From contig NZ_SAYT01000007.1 of the NCBI RefSeq assembly GCF_004296575.1, forward strand, positions 1 through 64,000: a stretch of 64,000 nt of DNA, given 5' to 3'. Under the pieces are notes generated by a model. The model saw nothing but the letters and a program-made list of their open reading frames with translations. It was not told the origin of the DNA and did not search any database. The DNA is from Dyella amyloliquefaciens. Lineage in GTDB: Bacteria > Pseudomonadota > Gammaproteobacteria > Xanthomonadales > Rhodanobacteraceae. The position numbers and the translations under genes were made by a program. This document shows, piece after piece, positions 47,358 to 57,267 of this stretch (position 1 is its first letter; each line of letters opens with the position of its first letter).

Positions 47358-48262
47358 TGGCCTACAAGAGTTCGCGACGAGTCGATCTGGGCGACGTATT
47401 CGGCGCACTGATTTCCGCGCTGCAGTGGCGGCTGTTGTTGTTGTGGGTGCTGATCCTGCTGCTGCCGGTGCTCATGGCTGCGTTGCCCCTGATGCAGGCG
47501 CTCGGCGATCTGCTGAACCACTCGACGCACGCAAGGGCGTGGGCACAGCAGTTCGACGCGATGATGTTCGGCGACGTGATCCAGGCGCTGGGGCATCAGC
47601 ACGCCACCTTGCATGGTGCGCTTGCGGCCAGCCTGCTGCTCACCCTGCTGTTGCTGCCCTGGCTCAATGGCATGGTGCTGGCGAGCGGCCGGGCCGGGCG
47701 TGCGCTGGGCTTCGGCCAGCTGTTGCAGGGCGGCCTCATGGAGTACGGACGGATGTTCCGCCTGCTGCTGTGGTCCGTACTGCCTTATGTCGTGGCCGGC
47801 TACCTGGCGCAGCTTGGCCTGGACAAGGCGGATGACATTGCTGATGCGGCGACGCTCGAGTCGCGGGCAATGACGGCGCAGCACCTCGCATGGTGGGGCG
47901 CCGGCGTGCTGGTCGTGATCGCGCAGGCGTGGGTGGAATCGGCACGCGCGGCCTTCGTTGCCGATGTGTCGTTGCGCTCGGCCTCCGTCGCGATGCTGCG
48001 TGGCCTGATGCAGCTGCTGCGACGCCCGTTCTCCACGCTGTTTGCCTACCTGCTGGTGACGTTGATCGGCTTTGCGCTGGCGTTCGCAGCCGGGTTGGCG
48101 CGCGTGCATGCGTTGTCAGTGAGTACGCAGGGATTGCTGTTGGGATGCCTGCTCAGCGCGCTGGTGGTGATCGCGCTCGGATGGACGCGCATCGCGCGCC
48201 TGTTCGCATTGGCGGAAGTTGCCCGTTCGCTGGGTGGGACGGCGCGGCGCTCCAGCTTCTGA
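47357..48262 (+). CDS. Six-helix integral membrane protein, function unknown
   Basis: A 301-residue protein with about six hydrophobic helices (near 23-45, 88-108, 135-153, 177-195, 233-255 and 262-282) and basic ends. I do not recognise the family. Its ATG overlaps the stop of the M1 peptidase gene, so the two products are made together, and it may be a membrane partner or export-related factor for the peptidase. A stem-loop without a T-run follows its stop. Confidence 0.75.
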   Translation: MAYKSSRRVDLGDVFGALISALQWRLLLLWVLILLLPVLMAALPLMQALGDLLNHSTHARAWAQQFDAMMFGDVIQALGHQHATLHGALAASLLLTLLLLPWLNGMVLASGRAGRALGFGQLLQGGLMEYGRMFRLLLWSVLPYVVAGYLAQLGLDKADDIADAATLESRAMTAQHLAWWGAGVLVVIAQAWVESARAAFVADVSLRSASVAMLRGLMQLLRRPFSTLFAYLLVTLIGFALAFAAGLARVHALSVSTQGLLLGCLLSALVVIALGWTRIARLFALAEVARSLGGTARRSSF

Positions 48263-48268
48263 CGACGC

Positions 48269-48288
48269 GCAGTGCCCACGGGCACTGC
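48269..48288. terminator. Bidirectional stem between convergent genes
   Basis: GCAGTGCCC and GGGCACTGC are perfect inverted arms (48269-48277, 48280-48288) in the 34-bp gap between the membrane-protein stop and the HutD stop. There is no T-run on either side, so it is a weak candidate that could block read-through in both directions. Confidence 0.4.
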
Positions 48289-48296
48289 GGGCGGGC

Positions 48297-48866
48297 TTAG
48301 ACGATCGGCAGGCGGGCGAGCACGATCTCGCCACCGCCTTCGATCCGCACCGGGTGGCCGGGGATCGGGTCGATCCACAGCATGTCGTTCTGCACCAGGT
48401 CGTGCGTGCGATGGTCGGCGACCACCTTGGCCTGGCCCGACAGCAGCAGCACGAACCAGCGCCAGCCGGAAGGAGCCAGCAACACCATCGTACCGTTCAA
48501 CGGTCGGGCGATCAGCTCACCCTGGGTGTCCTTGCGCAGCTTCAGGTTGAAGCTGCGGGTGGGCGCCTCGGGGCGGCAGCCTTCCGGGTCGTTCGCATGG
48601 TCGAAGTGCGCCATGTCAAACCGGTTCAGGTGCAGCGTGCGGCCGTCCGAGAAGCTGACGGATACCGATGCGTCCAGCGGCACAAACTGCCTGCGAATGT
48701 CGGTATGTGCCGGGAATTCAACGTCGTGACCGATATCGACCATGGTCATCTGCCACAGCCAGTCCGACTCCGACGAATTGCTCGCGACCTCGGTGATCAT
48801 CACGCTGCCGTCGGAGCACGGGCGCGCTTCCAGCGTTTCGAAGGGGTGGCGGTTGAGCTGGCTCAT
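48297..48866 (-). CDS. HutD/Ves-family cupin-like protein
   Basis: A 189-residue cytoplasmic beta-sandwich protein with the HutD pattern NGTMVLLAPSGWRWFVLLLSGQAKV and GRTLHLNRFDMAHFDHAND. HutD proteins are linked to histidine use in pseudomonads, where they are thought to limit intracellular urocanate, but no hut genes are near. Its start overlaps the GNAT gene stop by 4 nt, so it is last in a SET-GNAT-HutD transcript. Confidence 0.78.
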   Translation of the reverse strand: MSQLNRHPFETLEARPCSDGSVMITEVASNSSESDWLWQMTMVDIGHDVEFPAHTDIRRQFVPLDASVSVSFSDGRTLHLNRFDMAHFDHANDPEGCRPEAPTRSFNLKLRKDTQGELIARPLNGTMVLLAPSGWRWFVLLLSGQAKVVADHRTHDLVQNDMLWIDPIPGHPVRIEGGGEIVLARLPIV

Positions 48867-49402
48867 GCCCAGGCGCGACGCTTTTCGGGAAGCGGCGGAT
48901 AGTAGGCAAACACGTGGTTGTGGGCACCGAAGAAATCCATGTCTTCGATGTGCTCGCCACCGAGCCGTTCGGCCACGCGATCAGAAGCTTCGTTGCCGAT
49001 CTTCACCAGGCTGATCACGCGCTGAGCGTTCAGGCTGTGCCAGGCGAACTCCAGGATGGCGTTGCCGGCTTCGGTGGCGTAGCCGTGGTGGCGAAACTGC
49101 GGCTTGAGCATCCAGCCCAGTTCGAGGTCGGGCCAGCCTTCCGGGCGCATCAGGCCGGCACGGCCGATGAATTCGTCGGTTTCCTTCAGTTCCAGTGCCC
49201 ACATGCCAAAGCCGCGCAGCTGCCAGTGGCCGATCAGCATGGCGAGCGAGCGCCAGGCGTTGGTGCGGTCCAGCGGCTGGCCGTCGCCGATCCAGCGGGT
49301 GCTGGCCGGGTCCGCGAGCATGCAGGCGTAATCCTCGAAATGCCGCTCGGCGAGGGCGGTGAGGCGCAGGCGCGCCGTTTCGATGACGGGTATGTCGATC
49401 AT
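48863..49402 (-). CDS. GNAT acetyltransferase (RimJ/RimL type)
   Basis: A 179-residue acetyltransferase beginning MIDIPVIETARLRLTALAERHFE, the classical start of the RimJ-like group. It has FGMWALELKETDEFIGRAGL, DLELGWMLKPQFRHHGYATEAG (acetyl-CoA loop) and AQRVISLVKIGNEASDRVAERLG. The substrate is unknown; RimJ/L types acetylate protein N-termini or small molecules. It is 5 bp after the SET gene stop and overlaps the HutD gene. Confidence 0.88.
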   Translation of the reverse strand: MIDIPVIETARLRLTALAERHFEDYACMLADPASTRWIGDGQPLDRTNAWRSLAMLIGHWQLRGFGMWALELKETDEFIGRAGLMRPEGWPDLELGWMLKPQFRHHGYATEAGNAILEFAWHSLNAQRVISLVKIGNEASDRVAERLGGEHIEDMDFFGAHNHVFAYYPPLPEKRRAWA

Positions 49403-49407
49403 GATTT

Positions 49408-49887
49408 TCAACAAGCAAGTCGGGTGCCATCCAGCAGGGCGGCGAGTGCACGCGTGCTGGTGGTCAGGCTTTCGATCCAGGGCAGGCCGACTATCCTGCG
49501 TCCGGTCGCGGTATCGACAAAGGCTTCTTCTTCGCCGGGCGGTAGCAGGTGGCGGTAATCCACCGTGATCTCGGTGCCCGCCGGCAGGTCGCGCGCGGCA
49601 AACACGAAGCCGAGATGCCACAGCCCCGTGGGTTCGAAGCTGTGGTTGAGGTAGCACTCGTCGGGCCAGTCGGGAGACACCGTGTAACAGTCCTCGAACC
49701 AGCGCGCGCTGGCGTACAGCTGCGCCGAAAGCTCCGGCGAGCCGACGAGTTCCTGATAGCGGTAAGTGCGGTCAATGGCGTCCGGCGCCGTGACGATCTG
49801 TCCCGCCGCTACGTCTTCTTCCAGGAATAGCCCCTGACCCGCCCCGGCGATTTCCGACGCGGCAATGCGGTAACGCGGAAGGATCAT
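49408..49887 (-). CDS. SET-domain protein
   Basis: A 159-residue single SET domain, a protein-lysine methyltransferase fold. It contains the N-terminal GAGQGLFLEEDVAAGQ, the knot motif ECYLNHSFEPT (NHS-type SAM/substrate segment) and GTEITVDYRHLL (the catalytic Tyr region). It has no pre- or post-SET cysteine cluster. Bacterial stand-alone SET proteins have unclear targets. First gene of the SET-GNAT-HutD group. Confidence 0.83.
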   Translation of the reverse strand: MILPRYRIAASEIAGAGQGLFLEEDVAAGQIVTAPDAIDRTYRYQELVGSPELSAQLYASARWFEDCYTVSPDWPDECYLNHSFEPTGLWHLGFVFAARDLPAGTEITVDYRHLLPPGEEEAFVDTATGRRIVGLPWIESLTTSTRALAALLDGTRLAC

Positions 49888-49925
49888 GTCACCCCTAACC
49901 TACATCAAGGCGGCCGAGTGTAGGC

Positions 49926-49965
49926 CCATCCGTCCGGGTATGCCAGACCCGGGCGGATGGTTTTT
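49926..49965 (+). terminator. Plus-strand terminator hairpin between two minus-strand genes
   Basis: CCATCCGTCCGGGT (49926-49939) pairs with ACCCGGGCGGATGG (49947-49960) in a 14-bp stem with one G-T pair, followed by TTTTT. The T-run serves the plus strand, although both flanking genes are on the minus strand. For the minus strand it is a strong stem without a T-tail. Confidence 0.65.
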
Positions 49966-49992
49966 CTGTACGCAAGTGGCTGATAGGTTTGA

Positions 49993-50331
49993 TTATTCGC
50001 CCGCTGCTTTGGCGGGTGCCTTGACCTTGGCGGGCGTCACCGGCTTGGTGGCCTTGCCGTTTCCGGGCGCGTCGTCGAGCAGGATCGCGCTGCGGTTGCG
50101 CTCCAGGGTGGCCGGGCCGATGCCCTTCACCTGGCCCAGCTCGTCCGCACTCTTGAAGGGGCCGTGTTCCTCGCGCCACGCCACGATGGCTTCGGCCTTG
50201 CTGTGCCCGATGCCGTCCAGTGATTTGACCAGCGTGGCGGCGTCGGCCTTGTTGATGTTCACGGGTGTGGCGGCAAAGGCCGGCAAGGCCATGGCCAGGC
50301 TGACGAGCACGGCGGCGATCTTGTTGCGCAT
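49993..50331 (-). CDS. ComEA-like helix-hairpin-helix protein
   Basis: A 112-residue exported protein with signal peptide (MRNKIAAVLVSLAMALPAFA), then a ComEA-type double helix-hairpin-helix domain (VNINKADAATLVKSLDGIG, and ELGQVKGIGPATLERNR) and a lysine/alanine/proline-rich tail. Such small periplasmic DNA-binding proteins take part in DNA uptake during natural transformation. The pilus minor subunits at the window's right end fit such a system, though uptake is only inferred. Confidence 0.85.
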   Translation of the reverse strand: MRNKIAAVLVSLAMALPAFAATPVNINKADAATLVKSLDGIGHSKAEAIVAWREEHGPFKSADELGQVKGIGPATLERNRSAILLDDAPGNGKATKPVTPAKVKAPAKAAGE

Positions 50332-50544
50332 GTGATTCTCCCTGTCAGTGAAGCGGTCTCCATCTGGACCGCGCCACGACTCTGCCCGGCAAGGCGCGCG
50401 ACGACAGTAGGCCGATGGCGTCGGCTGAGTGGGAAATCGGTTGGCACCCGTGTGCGTGCCGGAGCGGGGCCGTTGTGGGTCACGGCGGGCTTCTCGACTG
50501 CGCTGATACAATGACGACTTTCCTTACGCTGCAGGAGTCGCCTC

Positions 50545-51969
<1,425 letters not shown>

Positions 51970-51980
51970 TCCCCTGTCGC

Positions 51981-52002
51981 GGCCCCGGCGCAGGCCGGGG
52001 CC
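51981..52002 (+). terminator. GC-rich stem after the M20 peptidase
   Basis: GGCCCCGG (51981-51988) pairs with CCGGGGCC (51995-52002) around a 6-nt loop, 12 nt past the stop. Only a short ATTT follows, so it is a weak candidate. Confidence 0.4.
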
Positions 52003-52062
52003 AGGATTTCTCCGCCGCGTAGTCGCTGATGCCTGCGCGGCGACCTGCCGGACCATTCCGCG

Positions 52063-52779
52063 ATGACGAATGCTTCCAGCGACTACGCGTACCTCGCTGC
52101 CAACTGGGCGAGCGTGCGCGAGCGCGTTGATGACGCCTGCCGTGTGGCCGGGCGCGATCCCTCCGAGGTGTCGATCCTGCCGGTGAGCAAGACTTTCGGG
52201 CCGGAGGTGGTGCGCGCCGCCATGGCGTTGGGTCTGACGCGCTTTGGTGAGAACAAGGTGCAGGAAGTCCGCAGCAAGGCCGAGGCGCTGGCGGACGAAG
52301 GCATTGCTTGGGTGGTGATCGGCCATCTGCAGACCAACAAGGCCAAGGACGTCGCACGCCTTGCCAGCGAAGTGCAGTCCCTTGATCGCATCGAACTGGC
52401 CGAGGCCCTGCACAAGCGCCTGCAGATCGAAGGTCGCGCGATCGATGTGCTGATCGAGGTGAAGACGTCACCGGAAGAGAGCAAGCACGGGCTGCCTCCG
52501 GCCGAGCTGCCCGCCTTCCTGGATGCCTTGCGCGCCTACGACACCCTCCGGGTGCGCGGCCTGATGACGCTGGCGGTGCAGTCCGATGATGCGGAAACGG
52601 TGCGTGCCTGCTTCCGGCAGCTGCGCCAGCTGCGTGATGCCGCGGAGAAGCAAGGCCATGAATTGCCTAGGCTTTCCATGGGCATGAGTGGGGACTTCCC
52701 GCTGGCGATCGCCGAGGGCGCCACCGAGGTGCGGGTTGGCACTGCGATCTTCGGCCGCCGGCATGTGACCCAGGTCTAA
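52063..52779 (+). CDS. yggS: YggS-family PLP homeostasis protein (PLPHP)
   Basis: A 238-residue alanine-racemase-fold protein that binds PLP and helps balance vitamin B6 and amino-acid pools. The PLP lysine is in SILPVSKTFGPEVV. LTRFGENKVQEVRSKAE, WVVIGHLQTNKAKDVARL and LSMGMSGDFPLAIAEGATEVRVGTAIFG are the family's signature segments. Usually next to proC or pilT genes, it lies here alone between two hydrolase genes. Confidence 0.95.
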   Translation: MTNASSDYAYLAANWASVRERVDDACRVAGRDPSEVSILPVSKTFGPEVVRAAMALGLTRFGENKVQEVRSKAEALADEGIAWVVIGHLQTNKAKDVARLASEVQSLDRIELAEALHKRLQIEGRAIDVLIEVKTSPEESKHGLPPAELPAFLDALRAYDTLRVRGLMTLAVQSDDAETVRACFRQLRQLRDAAEKQGHELPRLSMGMSGDFPLAIAEGATEVRVGTAIFGRRHVTQV

Positions 52780-53028
52780 AACATACGGAACCGAATTGAA
52801 TAATTAGTTCACTAATTGATCAAAAAGTCATCACATTTGACTTGATTATCTTTGTAAAACAATGAGTTGTGTCAAATGCATAGGCCGTGCCAAGTTTTGA
52901 AACGATAGAGTTCAGTTAACCTCGATCGAACATACGATCTATATCCCTTTGCTAAGTTCACATGGCCATCACGTCGGCGGCATCTGCCAACGACATAACT
53001 CCACGAACTGCAAAGGGATTTGTCCCAC
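52780..53028. promoter_or_regulatory. AT-rich leader of the C40 peptidase
   Basis: This stretch is far more AT-rich than anything around it, especially 52780-52940. Two dyads are seen: AATTAG-TTCA-CTAATT (52802-52817) and the pair CATTTGAC (52834-52841) / GTCAAATG (52871-52878), with 29 nt between the arms. TTGACT at 52837-52842 could be a -35, but I see no matching -10. It is a likely binding region for a regulator or a nucleoid protein. Confidence 0.5.
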
Positions 53029-53745
53029 ATGCCAACGAAGCGATTGTTTGCTGCCGCTGCGCTTGCTGGTGCACTGCTCACGTCCCTTCCGCTCTTCGCC
53101 GAGCCGCTTAACAGTCAGGCCAACGCCCCGACTGCCGTCCTTGCTCCGAATCTGATGGGCCAGCTGGCGGTGTTCGCGCCGGCGGCCAGCCTCACCCAGG
53201 CCGCGCTTCCGGCGCAGCCGACCGTCGCGCAGACCAAGGCCAAGCCCTCCGGCTGGGCCACGGAAGAAGACGATCTGGATGCCGATGGCATGCCCAGCGA
53301 CGGCGTGGACAACGTGGCCTCGCTCGCCAACGACACCTCGGATCTGCGCAAGACCCTGATCAGCCTCGCCATGAAGCTGCGTGACATCCGTTACGTGCGC
53401 GGCGGTCGTGACCCTTCCACCGGTTTCGATTGCAGCGGCTTCGTCCGCTACGTGTTCGCCCACGCCGTGGGTCTGGATCTGCCCACCAATTCCGCTTCGC
53501 AGTTTCTCGCCGGCCTCAAGGTCAACCGCGACGACATGAAGCCGGGCGACCTGGTGTTCTTCCGTACGGCGGGCAAGCGTGGCCAGGGCCGCATCTCGCA
53601 CGTGGGCATCTACATCGCCAACGGTCAGTTCATTCATTCGCCCTCGCGCGGCAAGACGGTGCGCGTGGACAGCCTCGACGAATCCTATTGGGCGAAGCAC
53701 TTCGCCGGCGCCAAGCGCCCGGACGGCCTGGCCCGCAGCAGCTGA
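53029..53745 (+). CDS. C40-family (NlpC/P60) cell-wall hydrolase
   Basis: A 238-residue exported peptidoglycan endopeptidase. A signal peptide (MPTKRLFAAAALAGALLTSLPLFA) and a low-complexity linker (about 30-105) precede the NlpC/P60 domain. The catalytic Cys135 is in GFDCSGFVRY, His191 in ISHVGIYIANGQ, and a third polar residue, His203, in FIHSPS. It probably cuts stem peptides during wall remodelling. The start at 53029 is preferred to a TTG three codons earlier. A terminator follows. Confidence 0.93.
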   Translation: MPTKRLFAAAALAGALLTSLPLFAEPLNSQANAPTAVLAPNLMGQLAVFAPAASLTQAALPAQPTVAQTKAKPSGWATEEDDLDADGMPSDGVDNVASLANDTSDLRKTLISLAMKLRDIRYVRGGRDPSTGFDCSGFVRYVFAHAVGLDLPTNSASQFLAGLKVNRDDMKPGDLVFFRTAGKRGQGRISHVGIYIANGQFIHSPSRGKTVRVDSLDESYWAKHFAGAKRPDGLARSS

Positions 53746-53767
53746 TAGCAACGCACCTCCTTCAATC

Positions 53768-53797
53768 AAAGGCCGCCTCGCAGGGCGGCCTTTTTTT
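53768..53797. terminator. Terminator between C40 peptidase and oxidoreductase genes
   Basis: GGCCGCC (53771-53777) pairs with GGCGGCC (53784-53790); flanking AAA and TTTTTTT extend the stem and give a seven-T tail on the plus strand and AAA-derived T residues on the minus strand. It probably ends both convergent transcripts. Confidence 0.85.
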
Positions 53798-53808
53798 GTG
53801 GCGCGGGG

Positions 53809-54450
53809 TCAGCGACCGATCTCTTGCAGCTCGTCCGATTCGACGATGCGCAGGCCTTCGCCCGGCGTGTTGGCGAGTCGCCACATGGCGCGTGCCACCG
53901 TTGACGCCTCAATGCCTCTCCAGCGCCCGGGCAGGATGCGGGAGAACGGGGCGGCGAAGACCTCGCCCAGGCGCGGCTTGTGCCGCGCGCCAAGCAGCAG
54001 GGAAGGGCGAACGATGGTCAGGCGAGGCCAGTCCTGCTTCTGCAGGGCCACCTCCAGCTCGCCCTTCGTGCGGTTGTAGAACAACCGCGAAGCAGGGTCG
54101 GCCCCCAGGGCACTGATCACGACGTAGTGGCGGGCGCCGAGCGCGAGTGCGTGCCTGCCCAGCACCACGGGCAAGTCGTAGTCGACCATCCGAAAAGCCT
54201 CGCGCGAGCCCGCCTGGCGAATGGTGGTGCCGAGGCAACAGAACACGGTGTCGACCGGACCCTGGAGCTGAGCGATCAGGTGGCTGACCATGCCTACCTG
54301 GTTGTCGAGCTTGGGGTGTGCCGCCAACGGGTGGCGGGCCGGGGCGACCACGCGCTCGACACCCGGATCGTCCAGCGCGAGCGCAAGCAGCTGCTGGCCC
54401 GTAAGGCCGGTGGCACCTGCAATCTGCACCTGGCGTGGCAAATCGCTCAT
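53809..54450 (-). CDS. NAD(P)-binding Rossmann-fold oxidoreductase
   Basis: A 213-residue short-chain-type protein with N-terminal nucleotide loop [31 protein letters not shown], a [24 protein letters not shown] segment (serine and Tyr-x3-Lys-like YNRTKGE) and [11 protein letters not shown]. It resembles NAD(P)H-binding proteins related to HTATIP2/TIP30. The reaction is unknown. It faces the C40 gene and is followed on its strand upstream by the M28 gene. Confidence 0.85.
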   Translation of the reverse strand: MSDLPRQVQIAGATGLTGQQLLALALDDPGVERVVAPARHPLAAHPKLDNQVGMVSHLIAQLQGPVDTVFCCLGTTIRQAGSREAFRMVDYDLPVVLGRHALALGARHYVVISALGADPASRLFYNRTKGELEVALQKQDWPRLTIVRPSLLLGARHKPRLGEVFAAPFSRILPGRWRGIEASTVARAMWRLANTPGEGLRIVESDELQEIGR

Positions 54451-54499
54451 GGGGGCATTCTACGGTGCAGGAGGTTGTGCTGCCGTTGGGCGGGTTCGT

Positions 54500-56131
54500 T
54501 CAGAGTCCGCGCATGCTTTGCGGGCGCTGGTAGTCGCTGCCGGGCTTCCACTGCGGGTAGCTGTCTTCCATGGACAGGCGGCTGCCCACCATGAACAGCG
54601 CGCGGACATCGTCCACGGTACCCGTGAGGTTCCAGCGCGGATTGAATCGGTCCAGCGAGGAGGGCACGCCGTAGTCGGGCGCCTCGGCGTCGGCCAGGGT
54701 CGCCGCCGAGCGGACGTACAGCACGGGCACGCCGGCGCGGGCGAAGCTGAGCTGGTCGGAGCGGAAGAACAGCCCCTTCTCGGGTGCGACATCGGGCGTG
54801 ACCGCGCGCCGCTGTGCGTGCGCCGCATCCGTCAGGTAGTCATCCAGTTGCGACTGGCCAAAGCCAATGACCGCCAAGGCGCTGGCGGGACCATCGGTGG
54901 GTAGCAGATCGAGATTGATGTCGGCCACCGTGTGCGACAACGGCACCAGTGGATGGCGGACGTAGTAGCGCGCGCCGATCAGTCCGGTTTCGTCGAGCGT
55001 CGTGGCAATGAAAAGCACGGAGCGATGGGGTTTGGGTGCGCGATGTGCGAATGCCTCGGCAATCTCCAGCAGGCCGGCGAGACCGGTCGCATTGTCCGTG
55101 GTGCCATGCGGCGCTTCGCCTGCGGGCGCGATGTGGTCCCAGTGCGCGGAGTACACCACGGCCTCGTCGGCGTGCTTGCTGCCATCGAGACGCGCAACGA
55201 CGTTGTGCGACTCGCCATGGCCAATGGTGCTGTCGAAGGCCACGCTGAACGTGCTGTGCAGCGGCACGGCATGGAAGCCGCGCTCTGCCGCCTGCTTCTT
55301 CAATGCATCGAAATCCACACCGGCATGCGCGAAGACCTGGCGTGCCGCCTCGGTGGTGAGCCAGCCGGCCACCGGCAGGCGCCGCGAGCCTTCTTCGGAC
55401 ATGGGAAGGTCGAGGCGTGCGCTGGTCCACGCGTTTTGAACGACGGCCCAGGGATATCCCGCGCCATCGGCGTCATGCACGATGAATGCGGCGGCAGCGC
55501 CTTTTCGCGCCGCTTCCTCGAATTTGTAGGTCCAGCGGCCGAAATAGGTGAACTCGTGACCCCTGAACAGCTTCGGATCCTGGTTGGCCCAGCCGGGATC
55601 GTTGACGAGGATGATGACGGTCTTGCCCTTGAGGTCGACGCCTTCGTAGTCGTTCCATTGCTCCCCCTGCGCGTCGATGCCGTAGCCGGCAAAGACCAGT
55701 GGGGATGCATCGAGGGAGGCGTGCGGCTGCTCGGCGAGCGTGCCGACCACCATGTCCTTGCCGAATCCAAGTGCGTCGGAACCGTTCTGCCCGTCGACCG
55801 TGAGCGTCACCTGCTCGGGGTGCTGCAGCGTGGTGGCGACATAGGGCACGGTTTCCAGCCAGCTGCCGGCATTGCCCGGGGTCAGTCCGATGCGGGTGAA
55901 CTGCTGCACCAGATACTGCGTGGTGCGTTTCTCGGCCTCGCCGCCCACGGTGCGACCCAGCAGCTCGTCCGAAGAGAGTGCCTTCATATGCTGAGCGACG
56001 TCCTCCACCACGATGCCCGGTGAAAAATGGACATCGGAAGACGGCGCATCAGCAGTGCCGTTGTTTGTCTGATGGTGCTGGCATGCGCAGAGCGCGATGC
56101 ACAGCAGCGACATCATCCATGGGCGACGCAT
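54500..56131 (-). CDS. M28-family aminopeptidase lipoprotein
   Basis: A 543-residue exported zinc peptidase. A lipobox LCIALCACQ near the start suggests a lipid-anchored protein. A PA-like protease-associated insertion (about 130-280) lies before the catalytic domain, whose zinc motifs are YSAHWDHIAPAGEAP, the DNATGLAGLLEIAEAF acidic segment and ATTLDETGLIGARYY (Glu). The start at 56131 (MRRPWMMSLL) is chosen so that the lipobox is well placed; an ATG six codons upstream is possible. Confidence 0.9.
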   Translation of the reverse strand: MRRPWMMSLLCIALCACQHHQTNNGTADAPSSDVHFSPGIVVEDVAQHMKALSSDELLGRTVGGEAEKRTTQYLVQQFTRIGLTPGNAGSWLETVPYVATTLQHPEQVTLTVDGQNGSDALGFGKDMVVGTLAEQPHASLDASPLVFAGYGIDAQGEQWNDYEGVDLKGKTVIILVNDPGWANQDPKLFRGHEFTYFGRWTYKFEEAARKGAAAAFIVHDADGAGYPWAVVQNAWTSARLDLPMSEEGSRRLPVAGWLTTEAARQVFAHAGVDFDALKKQAAERGFHAVPLHSTFSVAFDSTIGHGESHNVVARLDGSKHADEAVVYSAHWDHIAPAGEAPHGTTDNATGLAGLLEIAEAFAHRAPKPHRSVLFIATTLDETGLIGARYYVRHPLVPLSHTVADINLDLLPTDGPASALAVIGFGQSQLDDYLTDAAHAQRRAVTPDVAPEKGLFFRSDQLSFARAGVPVLYVRSAATLADAEAPDYGVPSSLDRFNPRWNLTGTVDDVRALFMVGSRLSMEDSYPQWKPGSDYQRPQSMRGL

Positions 56132-56588
56132 AAACGATCCTGTGTACACGGAGCCGACAATCTAGCGCGTCATCCGCCTGGGTAAAACGCCCCTGAAGGC
56201 ACATGAGCTTCTTGCGCCATGTCGCAAGATGTTGCTGGAAAAGACGGGCCTTTCGAATGCCTGACAAAACCATCGTATGGCTTTGGAAGGCACGGCGCTT
56301 CCGACGTATCGTCGAGCGCGGTGCGGATGTTCGCCTCGACCAGGCGGGCTCGTGGCAGGAGGGCTGCCGGATATTCATATGGACGTCTATATGAATGCGT
56401 TTTGACGAACGGTGTCGCGTGTCTTGCCGCACGATCGCGCCGCATTCCTTTGGACCTGATGCGCGAGACGTACGCGTACCGTGGTGCTCGGGGCAGCGGG
56501 AAGGCAGGTCGCCGGAAGCCGCGAGCGTGGCGGTAACGTCCTGCTGCGGTTAGGCTTGGCGAGATAACCTCCGGAATCGACCCCCGAT
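56132..56588. other. Gap between M28 peptidase and rhomboid protease (divergent)
   Basis: No gene, repeat family or terminator is recognised in these 457 bases. Short open frames on both strands lack a ribosome binding site and a recognisable protein. The middle part (about 56370-56410) contains a slightly AT-rich CATATGGACG / CTATATG stretch that could hold promoters, but none can be placed. Confidence 0.5.
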
Positions 56589-57239
56589 ATGCCGTTCAAC
56601 CTGCCCCCGGTCACCCGCAACCTCCTGATCGCCAATGTGGCGGTTTTCCTGTTGCAACAGGTGTTGGGCGATACCCTGATCCTGCATTTCGCCCTGTGGC
56701 CGTGGGGGCCGGACCGCGTGGCGCAGCTGCAGGAAGGCCTGGTTTCGATCGGCTTCCGTCCCTGGCAGCTGGTGTCCTACGCATTCATGCACGGCAGTAC
56801 CTTGCACCTGTTTTCCAACATGCTTGCCCTGTACATGTTCGGCGGACAGATCGAGCGCGTGTTCGGGCCGCGCAACTTCATCGTGTACTACTTCGTGTGC
56901 CTGCTGATGGCGGCGCTCGCCCAGCTGGCGGTGGTGCAGTGGTTTACCGGTGGCTTCTATCCCACGCTGGGCGCTTCGGGAGCGATCTTCGGCATCCTGC
57001 TCGCCTTCGGCATGCTGTTTCCGCACGAGAAGATGATGCTGATCTTCCTGCCGATCCCGATTTCCGCCTGGTTGTTCGTCAGCCTGTATGCGCTGTTCGA
57101 GCTCGTGCTGGGCGTAACCGGGACACAATCGGGCATCGCGCATTTCGCCCATCTTGGCGGGATGCTGGGCGGCTTCCTGCTGATCCAGTATTGGCGCGGC
57201 AAGCTCCCCATCAAGCCAAAGCGCCAACTCTGGCGTTGA
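56589..57239 (+). CDS. Rhomboid-family intramembrane serine protease
   Basis: A 216-residue inner-membrane protease with six helices. The catalytic serine is Ser130 in the motif TLGASGAIFGILLAFG (GxSG). A late helix contains the histidine dyad partner in GIAHFAHLGGMLGG (His188, or His185). The L1-loop region YAFMHGSTLHLFSNML is also typical. The substrate is unknown. The permease gene follows after 28 bp. Confidence 0.92.
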   Translation: MPFNLPPVTRNLLIANVAVFLLQQVLGDTLILHFALWPWGPDRVAQLQEGLVSIGFRPWQLVSYAFMHGSTLHLFSNMLALYMFGGQIERVFGPRNFIVYYFVCLLMAALAQLAVVQWFTGGFYPTLGASGAIFGILLAFGMLFPHEKMMLIFLPIPISAWLFVSLYALFELVLGVTGTQSGIAHFAHLGGMLGGFLLIQYWRGKLPIKPKRQLWR

Positions 57240-57267
57240 TCGTTCTACGCATTCATTCGGCAGTCCC

